Below are positions 55,509 to 64,000 of a DNA stretch of 64,000 bases, piece by piece. The stretch covers positions 1 through 64,000 of the forward strand of contig CADEGF010000042.1 in NCBI GenBank assembly GCA_902826815.1, read 5' to 3'. The position numbers and the translations under genes were made by a program. Position 1 is the stretch's first letter; each line of letters begins with the position of its first letter. Source of the DNA: an uncultured Mycobacteriaceae bacterium. Lineage in GTDB: Bacteria; Actinomycetota; Actinomycetes; Mycobacteriales; Mycobacteriaceae. The notes below the pieces were generated by a model. It did not search any database. It saw only the letters and a list, made by a program, of their open reading frames with translations, and was not told the origin of the DNA.

Positions 55509-55988
55509 ATGCGTCCGGGCACACTTGCGAAATCGGCAGCGGCGGTGTTCGTGACCGCGACGGTCGGCAGCCTCGTCAGCCGCCCCGCGCAGTCAGACTG
55601 GTACGACAAGCTGCGTAAACCGTCTTTTCAGCCGCCGCGGCAGGTGTTCCCGATCGTCTGGCCGATCCTTTACGCCGACATCGCGGCCGTGTCCGCCTCG
55701 ACGATCGATCAGCTGAAGGATGAGCACCAGCCCGATAAGGCCCGTGCCTACCGCAACGCGCTGGCGCTCAATCTTGTGCTGAACGGCAGTTGGTCGTGGC
55801 TGTTCTTCAACCGCCGCATGCTGGGCCCCTCGGCCGTCGTGGCGGCAGCGCTCACCGCGAGCAGTGCCGACCTGACCCGACGGGCGGTCGAAGTGCGGCC
55901 AGGCCGCGGTGCGCCGCTGGCCCTGTATCCGCTCTGGTGTGCGTTCGCGACCGCGCTATCCACCCGAATCTGGATGTTGAACCGCTGA
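55509..55988 (+). CDS. tspO: TspO/MBR family protein
   Basis: A 159-residue five-helix membrane protein of the TspO/peripheral benzodiazepine receptor family. Typical parts are DWYDKLRKPSFQPPRQVFPI followed by VWPILYADIA, and NLVLNGSWSWLFF. TspO proteins bind porphyrins and other tetrapyrroles and respond to oxidative stress. GAGG precedes the ATG, with the 8-bp palindrome TTAATTAA between. It overlaps the next gene by one base. Confidence 0.88.
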   Translation: MRPGTLAKSAAAVFVTATVGSLVSRPAQSDWYDKLRKPSFQPPRQVFPIVWPILYADIAAVSASTIDQLKDEHQPDKARAYRNALALNLVLNGSWSWLFFNRRMLGPSAVVAAALTASSADLTRRAVEVRPGRGAPLALYPLWCAFATALSTRIWMLNR

Positions 55989-56515
55989 TGGCTAAATCGG
56001 AGAGCGAACACGAAGAAGACGAAGCGGAACGCCAGCGCCTCGCCGACCGGGTGCTCGGCGTGCTCGAAGACGCGGTCTATTGGGGAATCGCGCTTGTCCT
56101 GATCATCGGATCGGTAGCGCTATTGATCGCGCAGTTCAACACCATGCTGGCGCTGCGCGAGTCGCCCGTGAAAACCGTCATGCTCGAGATCCTGGACGGG
56201 CTGCTGCTCATCTTCATTTTCGTGGAGCTGCTCTACGCCGTACGGGCCTGCCTGCGGTCGCACGAGATCGTGGCCGAGCCGTTCCTGATCGTCGGCATCC
56301 TGGCGGGCATCAAGGAGATTGTGGTGCTGTCCGTCGAGGCCGCGACCCTGCTCGAGAAGGGGCCCGCATTCTCGCGTGCCGTCGTCGAGATCGGCGTCCT
56401 GGCCGGCGTCGTCCTTGCACTGGCCCTGGCGGCATTCGTGCTGCGGGAACGCCGCCGGGATACCGAAGATGCGGGAGAACGGGCCAGCGAAGAAGAGCAA
56501 CCAGTACAAGGCTGA
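55988..56515 (+). CDS. PsiE-like membrane protein
   Basis: A 175-residue protein with a charged N-terminus (ESEHEEDEAERQRLADRVLG), four transmembrane segments and an acidic tail. The layout and ILDGLLLIFIFVELLYAVR resemble phosphate-starvation-inducible PsiE. The start shares a base with the tspO stop, indicating co-translation. Function is unknown. Confidence 0.82.
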   Translation: MAKSESEHEEDEAERQRLADRVLGVLEDAVYWGIALVLIIGSVALLIAQFNTMLALRESPVKTVMLEILDGLLLIFIFVELLYAVRACLRSHEIVAEPFLIVGILAGIKEIVVLSVEAATLLEKGPAFSRAVVEIGVLAGVVLALALAAFVLRERRRDTEDAGERASEEEQPVQG

Positions 56516-56532
56516 ACGTTCGCGCATGAGGG

Positions 56533-56554
56533 TTATGTATGCCATCATATATAA
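56533..56554. promoter_or_regulatory. Probable TetR autoregulatory operator
   Basis: TTATGTATG and CATATATAA flank a CCAT spacer; the 9-bp arms match at eight of nine positions. The right arm ends one base before the GTG start of the TetR gene, so binding would repress the TetR gene and the molybdoenzyme coupled to it. Confidence 0.6.
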
Positions 56555-56555
56555 C

Positions 56556-57146
56556 GTGGTCAGTAACCCGCGGGAGCGGATGGTGGTATCCGCCGCACTG
56601 TTGATTCGTGAACGCGGCGCCCAGGCGACCGCCATCTCGGACGTGTTGAAGCACAGTCGCGCGCCGCGCGGCTCGGCCTATCACTATTTCCCCGGCGGCC
56701 GGATGCAGCTGCTGGAAGAGGCGACCGACTATGCGGGCGCCTATATCGCGGGCAAGATCTCGGCTGCGGAGAGTGCGGCCGTGTTGTTGGACGAGTTGAT
56801 CGGGATGTACCGCGAACAGCTGATCCGCAGCGACTATCGCGCCGGTTGCCCGATCGTCGCGGTGACGGTCGAAGCGGGCGACCCCGACAATGCCGAGCGC
56901 ACCACGAAAGTCATCGAGCGTGCGGCGGCCGCGTTTGCGCTGTGGACCGACCTGATACGCCAGCGGCTGGTCGCCGAAGGCGTCGCGGCGGCTCGCGCAG
57001 AAGAACTGGCCATGTTGGTCACGACGTCGATCGAGGGCGCGATCATCGTGGCCCGCGCATCGCGCGAGGTGAAGCCGCTCGACCTCATCCAGCATCAGCT
57101 CCGCGGCCTTCTTGACGCCGCGACGGCCGAAGGGAAGTCCTCATGA
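56556..57146 (+). CDS. TetR-family regulator
   Basis: A 196-residue TetR protein. The helix-turn-helix region is ATAISDVLKHSRAPRGSAYHYF, followed by PGGRMQLLEEA typical of the YxiF/LmrA-like group. The ligand domain contains GCPIVAVTVEAGDPDN. GTG 56556 gives the usual NPRERM start. Its TGA overlaps the ATG of the molybdopterin oxidoreductase (ATGA), so it probably controls that enzyme, through the AT-rich palindrome at its own start. Confidence 0.9.
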   Translation: MVSNPRERMVVSAALLIRERGAQATAISDVLKHSRAPRGSAYHYFPGGRMQLLEEATDYAGAYIAGKISAAESAAVLLDELIGMYREQLIRSDYRAGCPIVAVTVEAGDPDNAERTTKVIERAAAAFALWTDLIRQRLVAEGVAAARAEELAMLVTTSIEGAIIVARASREVKPLDLIQHQLRGLLDAATAEGKSS

Positions 57147-59394
57147 CCGACGATTGGCAGTCGACGGCCTGCATCCTCTGCGAGTGCAACTGCGGCATCG
57201 TCGTTCAGCTCGAGGGGCGCACGCTGTCGAAGATCCGCGGCGACAAGGAGCATCCGGCATCGAAGGGCTACACGTGCAACAAGGCGTTGCGGCTCGATCA
57301 CTACCAGAACAACCGCCGCAGGCTGACATCCCCGATGCGGCGCCGCCCGACGGCAGTTACGAGGAAATCGACTGGGACACCGCGATCACCGAGATCGCCG
57401 AGGGTTTCAAGCGAATCCGGGATAGCTACGGCGGAGACAAGGTCTTCTATTACGGTGGCGGCGGTCAGGGAAACCATCTCGGTGGCGGCTACTCGGGCGC
57501 GTTCCTCAAAGCGATCGGCTCGCGGTACCGATCGAATGCGTTGGCGCAGGAGAAGACCGGCGAGGCGTGGGTGGACGCGCACCTGTACGGCGGGCACACC
57601 CGTGGTGAGTTCGAATACGCCGAGGTGTCGGTGTTCGTCGGCAAGAACCCGTGGATGTCGCAGAGCTTTCCGCGGGCCCGCACGGTGCTCAACGACATCG
57701 CCAAGGATCCCGGCCGCGCGATGATCGTCATCGATCCGGTCATCACCGATACGGCCAAGATGGCCGATATGCACCTGCGGGTGCAGCCGGGCACCGACGC
57801 GTGGTGCCTTGCCGCGATGGCCGCTGTGCTGGTGCAGGAAAACCTTTGCAACGAGGAGTTTCTGGCCGACCGCGTCAACGGCGCAGACGCCGTCCGAGAT
57901 GTGCTGCGCGACGTGCCTGTTGCCGAGTACGCCGAGCGGTGTGGCGTCGACGAGGAGTTGATCCGCGCGGCGGTGCGGCGCATCGCGAGCGCAAGCACGG
58001 TGGCCGTCTTCGAGGATCTCGGCATCCAGCAAGCTCCTAACAGCACACTGTGCTCGTATCTGAACAAGATGCTGTGGATCTTGACGGGTAACTTCGCCAA
58101 ACGCGGTAGCCAGCATCTGCATTCGGCATTCGCGCCATTGTTCACATTCGGCGGTGTCGGGCGTACACCGGTGACGGGTGCGCCGGTGATCTCAGGTCTG
58201 GTGCCGTCCAACGTTGTGCCGCAAGAGATCTTGACCGACCATCCCGACCGCTTCAGGGCGATGATCGTGGAGAGCAGCAACCCGGCCCACTCGATAGCCG
58301 ACTCCGTGGCGTGCCGGCAGGCGTTTCGGTCGTTGGAGCTGATGGTCGTCATCGATGTCGCGATGACGGAGACGGCCCGGCTCGCCCATTATGTGCTCCC
58401 CGCGGCGAGTCAGTTCGAGAAGCCGGAAGCGACGTTCTTCAATCTCGAGTTCCCGCACAACACATTTCAACTTCGGCATCCGCTGATGGAGCCGCTGCCG
58501 GGGACGCTGCCCGAGCCCGAGATCTGGGCGCGACTGGTGCGTGCGCTGGGTGTCGTCGACGAGGGCGATCTCGAGCCATTGCGGGCGGCAGCTGCTGAGG
58601 GCCTGGAGGCGTACGCGCAGGCCTTCCTCGGGGCGGTCAGAGTCAACCCCGCGATGTCGCGGGTGTTGCCCTTCGTTCTCTACGAGACGTTGGGCCCGAC
58701 ACTGCCCGAGCATCTCAAGGGAGCCGCGGCGCTGTGGGGGCTCGCACAGAAGACCGCGATGACGTATCCCGAGGCGGTGCGGCGCGCCGGCCACGCGGAC
58801 GGCAATGCGCTTTTCGAGGCGATCCTTGCGAGTAAGTCGGGGGTGACGTTCACCGAACACGAATACGAGGACGACTTCGCTCTGATCGCCCATGCCGATC
58901 ACAAGATCGCGTTGGAGATGCCCGAAATGCTCGACGAGATCAAGGGGCTGCGGGACGCGCCCTCTGCGCTGACGACTCCGGAGTTCCCGGTGGTGTTGTC
59001 GGCGGGTGAGCGCCGCGCCTACACCGCCAACGACATCTTCCGTGATCCGAGCTGGCGCAAGCGCGACGCGGAAGGAGCTCTTCGCGTCAGCGTGGAGGAC
59101 GCCCAGGAGCTGGGTCTGGTTGCCGGTGGACGCGCACGCATCACCACCGCGGCGGGAAGTGCCGAGGCCAGCGTCGAGATCAGCGAGGCGATGCTTCCAG
59201 GACATGCATCGCTGCCCAATGGGCTTGGCCTCGACTTCGTCGACGAGGAGGGGCAGACGCTCGTTCCCGGTGTCGCGCCGAACGCGCTCACGTCGACGCA
59301 GTGGCGGGACGCGTACGCGGGTACGCCGTGGCACAAGCACGTGCCTGCCCGCATCGAGGCTGTCGAGACCGAAAGGGTCTCGGCGACTGCATGA
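57143..59394 (+). pseudogene. Molybdopterin oxidoreductase with one frameshift
   Basis: The ATG at 57143 overlaps the TetR stop and opens a 4Fe-4S domain, CILCECNCG then GYTCNKA. After about residue 68 (PMRRRP) the frame is lost: the continuation DGSYEEIDWDTAITEIAEGF is in the frame one base back, consistent with loss of a single base near 57349 (CCGAC where CCGGAC would restore it). The rest is intact to 59394, with the bis-MGD binding domains (FYYGGGGQGNHLGGGYSGAF, VFVGKNPWMSQ) and a C-terminal MGD domain. Restored length is about 750 residues. The substrate is unknown; formate dehydrogenase and nitrate reductase relatives share this fold. A sequencing error is possible. Confidence 0.85.
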
Positions 59395-59563
59395 GCGTCG
59401 CCTGCCAAGAAATCAAGTAGCGCACTACTCATCCCACCGCGCCGGATTCGGGTGATGATCCGACGTGAGAGTGACTGCGACGCAGACACTACGCCGACGG
59501 TGGGAGCATCTATGGACAAGATCGCAAAGCCATTCGACCACTGCCTGCAAAGGGCGATCTGCA

Positions 59564-60409
59564 ATGCCGGCTGACGTACGGGCGCCTCGGGTGGGGGTTC
59601 AAGTCCCCAATCCGATACCGACCCTCGACAGTATCGATGACGTCATCGACGCGCTCGAGACGATCGTCGCGTGGTCCATCCGCTCGTCGAGTCGCCTCGG
59701 ATACTTCGCCGCCTTGTACAAGCGGGTCACGATCGGCGTCCGAACAGCGTTGCGTGACGGAATGTTCGAGGATGGGCCACGTTTGGAGCGGCTGGATGTC
59801 GGCTTCGCCAACCGCTACTTCGCCGCCATCAACGGCTTGTTCCATCCCGCCAATTTCAGCAAACCGACCCACGCGTGGCAGGTGACATTCGATGCCGCCG
59901 ATGAGTCACATCCGATCATCGTCCAACACATGCTGGCGGGGGTTAACGCCCACATCGGCCTTGACCTGGGTGTCGTCGCCGAAGAGATGTCGTCGGGGCT
60001 GTCACTGCTCGACCTGCGAGAGGACTTCGATCGAATCAACGCGGTGCTCGCCAGTCAGGCCACCGCCATCGTCGAGGACATCAACGAGCTCTCGCCTGTT
60101 TTGGCCGACGTATTCGCGGTGTTGGGGCAGAACGAAATCAACCTGATCAACGGAGCGGTGAAATCGCTTCGCGACGACGCGTGGCGGTTCGCCTTATCGC
60201 TGGCAGCATCGCCGGAGATCACCGACCCCATCGTCATCTCGCTGCGAGATCTACAGATTGCGCAGCAAGGTGCACTCGTATTCCAGGGCGGCCCATTCGC
60301 CCCGGCAATCGTCAGCATCGCGGCACGAGAGAGCCGCGACGTTGTGCGAAATGTGCGCGTGCTGAACGAGATCGCCTCGGTGCCTGCGCAGATCAGGCTC
60401 ACGCTGTGA
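59564..60409 (+). CDS. DUF5995 family protein
   Basis: A 281-residue mostly helical soluble protein. The family hallmarks are WQVTFDAADESHPIIVQHML and GVNAHIGLDLGVVAEE, with conserved His residues that might bind metal. It starts at ATG 59564; a short ORF (59512-59574) precedes and overlaps it. No signal peptide. Function is unknown. The following membrane-protein gene starts 34 bases after its stop. Confidence 0.83.
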   Translation: MPADVRAPRVGVQVPNPIPTLDSIDDVIDALETIVAWSIRSSSRLGYFAALYKRVTIGVRTALRDGMFEDGPRLERLDVGFANRYFAAINGLFHPANFSKPTHAWQVTFDAADESHPIIVQHMLAGVNAHIGLDLGVVAEEMSSGLSLLDLREDFDRINAVLASQATAIVEDINELSPVLADVFAVLGQNEINLINGAVKSLRDDAWRFALSLAASPEITDPIVISLRDLQIAQQGALVFQGGPFAPAIVSIAARESRDVVRNVRVLNEIASVPAQIRLTL

Positions 60410-60443
60410 AGGCGAGTTGCCGTTATTCGGGTAAGGAGGCGCC

Positions 60444-62126
60444 ATGTCGGCCGTGAAGAACTCAGTCAGCGAAGCGCCGCGGGCTTCGTTGGTCACCTCC
60501 GAGGAAACCGGGGCGCCGTCTACGACGAGATCTGACACCGAACGGGCCGGAACGCGGGATCATTCCGCCGCCGACCGCCTGAACGCCAGCGCAAGTCACG
60601 GGAGCCGCAGGCGCGGTGATGTGCCGTCGGCGAGGGCGCCGTTCACCGACGGTAGTTTCCTGCTTGCCCTCACGTTGGCCATTGTCGGCGTCCTCGCGTT
60701 TGGTGTCGCGATGGTCATCGACCTGTCTCGCGGGTTCATGAGTGACCACGCGTCGTGGATCTTCGTCAGCTTCGTGGTCCTCCTCGCCGCCATTAGCGTA
60801 GCGATCCTGGACTGGTGGTCGAAACCGCGCGGGACAGCAGTACGGGCCGCCGCCATCATGCTGGTCGGTTTCCCCGCAATTCTGATCGCCCTTGGCACCG
60901 TCCTCTTCGTCCTTGACCCTGTCTGGCAAGTGAACACGCTGCGCTCGGTACTGGTTGTCATCCTCTTTCTCACCCCCGCGGTGATGTGGTGGCTCTTTCT
61001 GGTGGTGCAACGGGCAAGCCTGCTCAATGAGTTTCTCGCCAACTTGCAGAGGTTGGGGCTTCTCGACCCGCGCCAGTCAATGGCCGAAACGGAAGAAGCG
61101 CGAGCGACGCGAATTGACAGCTATCTGCAGAAGTTCGAAGCCACGTACGGCCGGATACCTCAGCGAGTCCACACCGACGTCATTCGACAGAACTTTCGGC
61201 CATACTCTCGGGAAGAGGCGTGGGTACAGCCACCCGTTTCCATCGCGGCCGTGCCGGTCTTGGTCACGTTGGTGCTGCTCGCAATTGGTTGGTCGGTAAC
61301 GCTTCCGCCCATCAAGGAGATGCCGGAAGGCCGTTCGGCCTGGGTGGTTGCTTTGGATGCGACCTCGACGCCGGTCACATTCGCCTTCCTGGGCGCATAC
61401 TTCTTCTCGATCCAAATGCTCTTTCGGCGTTATGTCCGTGCCGATCTGCGGGGCAGCGCCTACGTCGCCGTCGTGATGCGAATCATCCTTGCTCTCATCG
61501 GGGTTTGGGTGTTTCAGAAGGTCGCCGAAAACCTGGCGTGGCCGGCCCTGTCGGAATCGCAGATGTTGATGGTCGGGTTCGCGGTTGGAGTCTTCCCGGT
61601 GGTTGTGTGGCAGGTCATCCGCAGTCTGATGGCGAGCGTGTTCGCGTTCGCCTTGCCCAGCCTCCGGGCAGAACTTGCTCTCGACGGTCTCGACGGACTG
61701 ACGGTATGGCACGAGGCCAGGCTCGAAGAAGAAGACATCGAGAACATCCCGAACATGGCGACGGCGGACATCGTCAGCCTCCTCGTGTGTACCCGCTTGC
61801 CCGCTGATCGCATCGTGGATTGGGTTGACCAGGCAATCCTGCTGACGTATCTGGGGCCCGATCATGGCCACGAATCGGATCGGAGTAGTCCGCGTGATCG
61901 GCTGGCGAGCAACGGAATTCGGATGGCCAGCGCATTGTTGGTGTCCGCGAAGTGTGCGGACTCACGCGGAGAGTCCGATTCGTTTGCCGCGCTGGTCACC
62001 GATGAGACCGGCCGGTCGGCCATGCCGTCGCTTCTCTCGTCGATTCGGACGAACTGTAACCTCGACCTGGTCCTGCGGTGGCGCGGAATGCCAGATGAGG
62101 TGGTAAAGATAAGCGCGGCAGTGTAA
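60444..62126 (+). CDS. Large membrane protein of unknown function
   Basis: A 560-residue protein with a long polar Ser/Thr/Arg-rich N-terminus (1-65), four hydrophobic segments at about 70-190, a soluble loop (about 190-275, EATYGRIPQRVHTDVIRQNF), and four more hydrophobic segments at about 275-405. The last ~150 residues are cytoplasmic, with a helix-hairpin-like module LTVWHEARLEEEDIENIPNM and LPADRIVDWVDQAILLTYLG. No transporter or enzyme motif was recognised. GGAGG precedes the ATG. Confidence 0.8.
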   Translation: MSAVKNSVSEAPRASLVTSEETGAPSTTRSDTERAGTRDHSAADRLNASASHGSRRRGDVPSARAPFTDGSFLLALTLAIVGVLAFGVAMVIDLSRGFMSDHASWIFVSFVVLLAAISVAILDWWSKPRGTAVRAAAIMLVGFPAILIALGTVLFVLDPVWQVNTLRSVLVVILFLTPAVMWWLFLVVQRASLLNEFLANLQRLGLLDPRQSMAETEEARATRIDSYLQKFEATYGRIPQRVHTDVIRQNFRPYSREEAWVQPPVSIAAVPVLVTLVLLAIGWSVTLPPIKEMPEGRSAWVVALDATSTPVTFAFLGAYFFSIQMLFRRYVRADLRGSAYVAVVMRIILALIGVWVFQKVAENLAWPALSESQMLMVGFAVGVFPVVVWQVIRSLMASVFAFALPSLRAELALDGLDGLTVWHEARLEEEDIENIPNMATADIVSLLVCTRLPADRIVDWVDQAILLTYLGPDHGHESDRSSPRDRLASNGIRMASALLVSAKCADSRGESDSFAALVTDETGRSAMPSLLSSIRTNCNLDLVLRWRGMPDEVVKISAAV

Positions 62127-62157
62127 TTGGCCAGCAGGGCAGGCTAAATCAGCCGAG

Positions 62158-63408
62158 TCAGGGCCGCCTCTGGGGTGCGCCATGGACGCCTTCTGTATAT
62201 GCGGTCTCCGCGTGCTGTGCGAGGTCGATCCCGGAGATCTCGTCGTCGCGTTCGATGCGGAACCCGAACGTCGAGTCGATGACCTTCCCGATGACGAAGG
62301 ACACCGCGAACGCGTAGACCGCGACGACGGGAATGGCCAGCATCTGCTTACCCAGTAGGGACAATCCGCCGCCGTAGAACAGGCCCTCGGCGCCACCGGA
62401 CACCACCTGTGCGGCGAGCAGCCCGATCAGGAAGGTGCCGACGACGCCACCGACGAAGTGCACACCGACTACGTCGAGTGAGTCGTCGTAACCGGCCTTG
62501 AACTTCCAGCCGACTGCGTAAGAACAGACCACTCCGGCAGCCAGCCCGACGACGAATGCGCCTATCGGGGCGACGAATCCGCACGCCGGAGTGATCGCGA
62601 CGAGTCCGGCGACCACACCCGAGGCCGCGCCGAACGTCGTCGGCCGACCGTCACGCAGGCGTTCGACGAAGATCCAGCCCAGCATCCCGAGGCACCCGGC
62701 GATCAGCGTGTTGAGAAACACCACCGAGGCCTTGCCGTCCGCGGCGAGCGCCGAGCCCGCGTTGAAACCGAACCATCCGAACCACAGCAACCCAACGCCG
62801 AGCAACACGAACGGGAGGTTGTGTGGCCGCATCGCCTCGGACTTGAATCCGATGCGTGGGCCGAGTACGAGCGCCAGCGCCAGTGCGGATGCCCCGGACA
62901 CGATCTCGACGACAAGGCCGCCCGCGTAGTCGATGGTTCCGAACGACGCGAGCCAGCCGTCGGGCCCCCAGACCCAGTGGGCGACGGGGGCGTAGATGGC
63001 CACCGTCCAGACGGCGAGGTAGATCATCCATGCCGAGAAGCGGGCGCGGTCGGCGATCGCGCCGCAGACGAGCGCGGCGGTGACGATCGCGAAGCCTAGC
63101 TGGAACGTCACGAAGAGCAGTTCTGGGATACCGGATCGAACGGTCGTCGGGTCGATACCCAGTAGCCCGAAGTGGGCGAGGTTGCCGATGAGGCCACCGC
63201 CCGCGTCCTGGCCGAAGGCCAGTGAGTAGCCGGCGAGCAACCACACGATCGTCACGACGGGAATGGAGATGAAGCACATCATGATCATGTTGAGCACGCC
63301 CGTCGACCGGACCATGCCGCCGTAGAAGATGGCGAGACCGGGCGTCATCAACAGGACGAGTGCCGTGCAGGCAAGCACCCACGCGGTCGCTGCCGGGTCG
63401 ATCTCCAT
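62158..63408 (-). CDS. amt: Ammonium transporter Amt
   Basis: A 416-residue channel of the Amt/Mep/Rh family with 11 helices. Conserved parts are GLAIFYGGMVRSTGVLNMIM, the pore His in APVAHWVWGPDGW, the second His in VVGVHFVGGVVGT, and the cytoplasmic C-terminus ERDDEISGIDLAQHAETAY that couples the subunits. It takes up ammonium when nitrogen is scarce. Unlike the usual amtB-glnK pair, no PII gene follows within the window; the downstream gene is a P450. Confidence 0.94.
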   Translation of the reverse strand: MEIDPAATAWVLACTALVLLMTPGLAIFYGGMVRSTGVLNMIMMCFISIPVVTIVWLLAGYSLAFGQDAGGGLIGNLAHFGLLGIDPTTVRSGIPELLFVTFQLGFAIVTAALVCGAIADRARFSAWMIYLAVWTVAIYAPVAHWVWGPDGWLASFGTIDYAGGLVVEIVSGASALALALVLGPRIGFKSEAMRPHNLPFVLLGVGLLWFGWFGFNAGSALAADGKASVVFLNTLIAGCLGMLGWIFVERLRDGRPTTFGAASGVVAGLVAITPACGFVAPIGAFVVGLAAGVVCSYAVGWKFKAGYDDSLDVVGVHFVGGVVGTFLIGLLAAQVVSGGAEGLFYGGGLSLLGKQMLAIPVVAVYAFAVSFVIGKVIDSTFGFRIERDDEISGIDLAQHAETAYTEGVHGAPQRRP

Positions 63409-63456
63409 CGGTGGCTCCTATGTCCGTAGCAAAAATGCTCGGAGAATTATGACCCG

Positions 63457-64000
63457 TCAGGAGTGGTAGCGGACCGGAACCCCTCGATGGGGGAGCAGCA
63501 CGATCCCGCGCCGGACCTGGCGATCCTGGTCGTCGTGGACGGCCTCGAACGTGCCGGCGCGAAGCAGGGTCTGCAGGACGACCGTGAGCTCCAGGATGGA
63601 AAAGCTCGCGCCGAGGCACCGCTTGATGCCGCCGCCGAATGGGATCCACGCATAGGTCGGCGGACTGGAGTCCAGGAAACGCTCGGGCCTGAACTCGTGG
63701 GGGTGGTCGTACGTCTCAGCGTTGAGATTGACCTCGACGATGTGCGGGACGATCCGTGTTCTGGCGGGCACCGTGTATCCGCCGAGCCGGTAGTCATCGA
63801 CCGTATAGCGCCCGGTGAAGGGCGACGGTGGCCGAATGCGAAGCGTTTCGTTGATCACCGCCTGCGCATACGCCGTCGACTCGGCCGCGTCGGCCTCGGC
63901 TTGAACTTTCGCCAGCACGTCTGGGTGATGGAGCAACAGATCGATCATCCACGCCAGCGTCGTTGCGGTCGTCTCGTGGCCCGCCAGCATCAGGGTGACG
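63457..64000 (-). CDS. Cytochrome P450, C-terminal part (cut by window edge)
   Basis: The last 181 codons of a P450; the 5' part lies beyond base 64000 and the frame is still open at the edge. Visible are the I-helix oxygen-binding motif AGHETTA, the ExxR motif in NETLRIRP, PERFLDS, and the heme-binding loop FGGGIKRCLGA with the axial Cys. The stop is at 63457-63459. Substrate and redox partner are not deducible. Confidence 0.93.
   Translation of the reverse strand, partial: VTLMLAGHETTATTLAWMIDLLLHHPDVLAKVQAEADAAESTAYAQAVINETLRIRPPSPFTGRYTVDDYRLGGYTVPARTRIVPHIVEVNLNAETYDHPHEFRPERFLDSSPPTYAWIPFGGGIKRCLGASFSILELTVVLQTLLRAGTFEAVHDDQDRQVRRGIVLLPHRGVPVRYHS

Noticed and set aside
59512-59574. 20-codon ORF with GGGAG overlapping the start of the DUF5995 gene
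   Set aside because: It could be a leader peptide, but composition is undistinguished and nothing supports translation; kept out of the feature list.
1-64000. tRNA, rRNA, CRISPR arrays, insertion sequences, prophage or integrase genes
   Set aside because: Read-through of all intergenic stretches found no cloverleaf, no spaced identical repeats and no transposase or integrase motifs; the only tandem repeat is inside the DoxX coding sequence.

Overview
The window is chromosomal DNA of a high-GC actinobacterium, almost certainly a rapidly growing, non-tuberculous mycobacterium (Mycolicibacterium-like). The basis is GC-rich codon use, many GTG starts, a full-length RbpA, several F420-type oxidoreductases, mycobacterial lipoproteins, and gene order that follows the M. 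tuberculosis Rv2074 to Rv2045c segment. Differences from that segment are that blaC, sigC and pks12 are missing and that Lnt and Ppm1 are two separate genes, as in M. smegmatis.

Region 1 (0-13 kb) is the aerobic, late-cobalt-insertion cobalamin pathway. An F420 PPOX protein is followed by SDR-cobL-cobM-cobK on the + strand, coupled by 4-nt and 1-nt start/stop overlaps. Facing it on the - strand is cobG-cobH-cobIJ with an APH-type kinase as its last gene. cobN follows on the + strand, preceded by an operator-like palindrome and a 32-codon hydrophobic ORF. A decayed TauD-type dioxygenase lies between.

Region 2 (13-23.6 kb) carries fxsA, an amidohydrolase, lnt-ppm1 (lipoprotein acylation and dolichol-phosphate-mannose synthesis), rbpA, a winged-helix/hydrolase fusion regulator, two lipoproteins (one lppI) and lipT, plus the remains of an SsuD-type sulfonate monooxygenase.

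Region 3 (23.6-37.4 kb) is metabolically mixed: a copper amine oxidase overlapping a kinase fusion protein, a truncated YnfA-like gene, and a GntR regulator beside a collapsed gluconate operon in which gntK and gntP are fused into one ORF. It also holds a DoxX protein with 11-residue repeats, xylulokinase, an MBL-fold hydrolase, LysR and EamA-transporter genes, and a DDN-type F420 enzyme.

Region 4 (37.4-53.4 kb) is nitrogen/amine oriented. It contains a four-gene PotA-D-B-C type ABC importer and a six-gene - strand operon (Fe-alcohol dehydrogenase, Baeyer-Villiger monooxygenase, glutamine-synthetase-like ligase, APC permease, P1-family hydrolase, MFS transporter). That operon diverges from a FadR-type regulator and an NCS1 permease. 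It resembles gamma-glutamylation routes for amine breakdown (Puu, Ipu) but with different oxidative and hydrolytic enzymes, and is the best candidate here for an undescribed pathway.

Region 5 (53.4-64 kb) has a SigJ-type sigma factor overlapping a flavoprotein, tspO, a PsiE-like protein, a TetR gene coupled to a molybdopterin oxidoreductase broken by one frameshift, a DUF5995 protein, a large unknown membrane protein, amt, and the 3' end of a cytochrome P450 cut by the window edge.

Four loci (tauD, ssuD, ynfA, gntK/gntP) are clear remnants and a fifth (the molybdoenzyme) is frameshifted. No tRNA, rRNA, CRISPR array, insertion sequence or cobalamin riboswitch was recognised.
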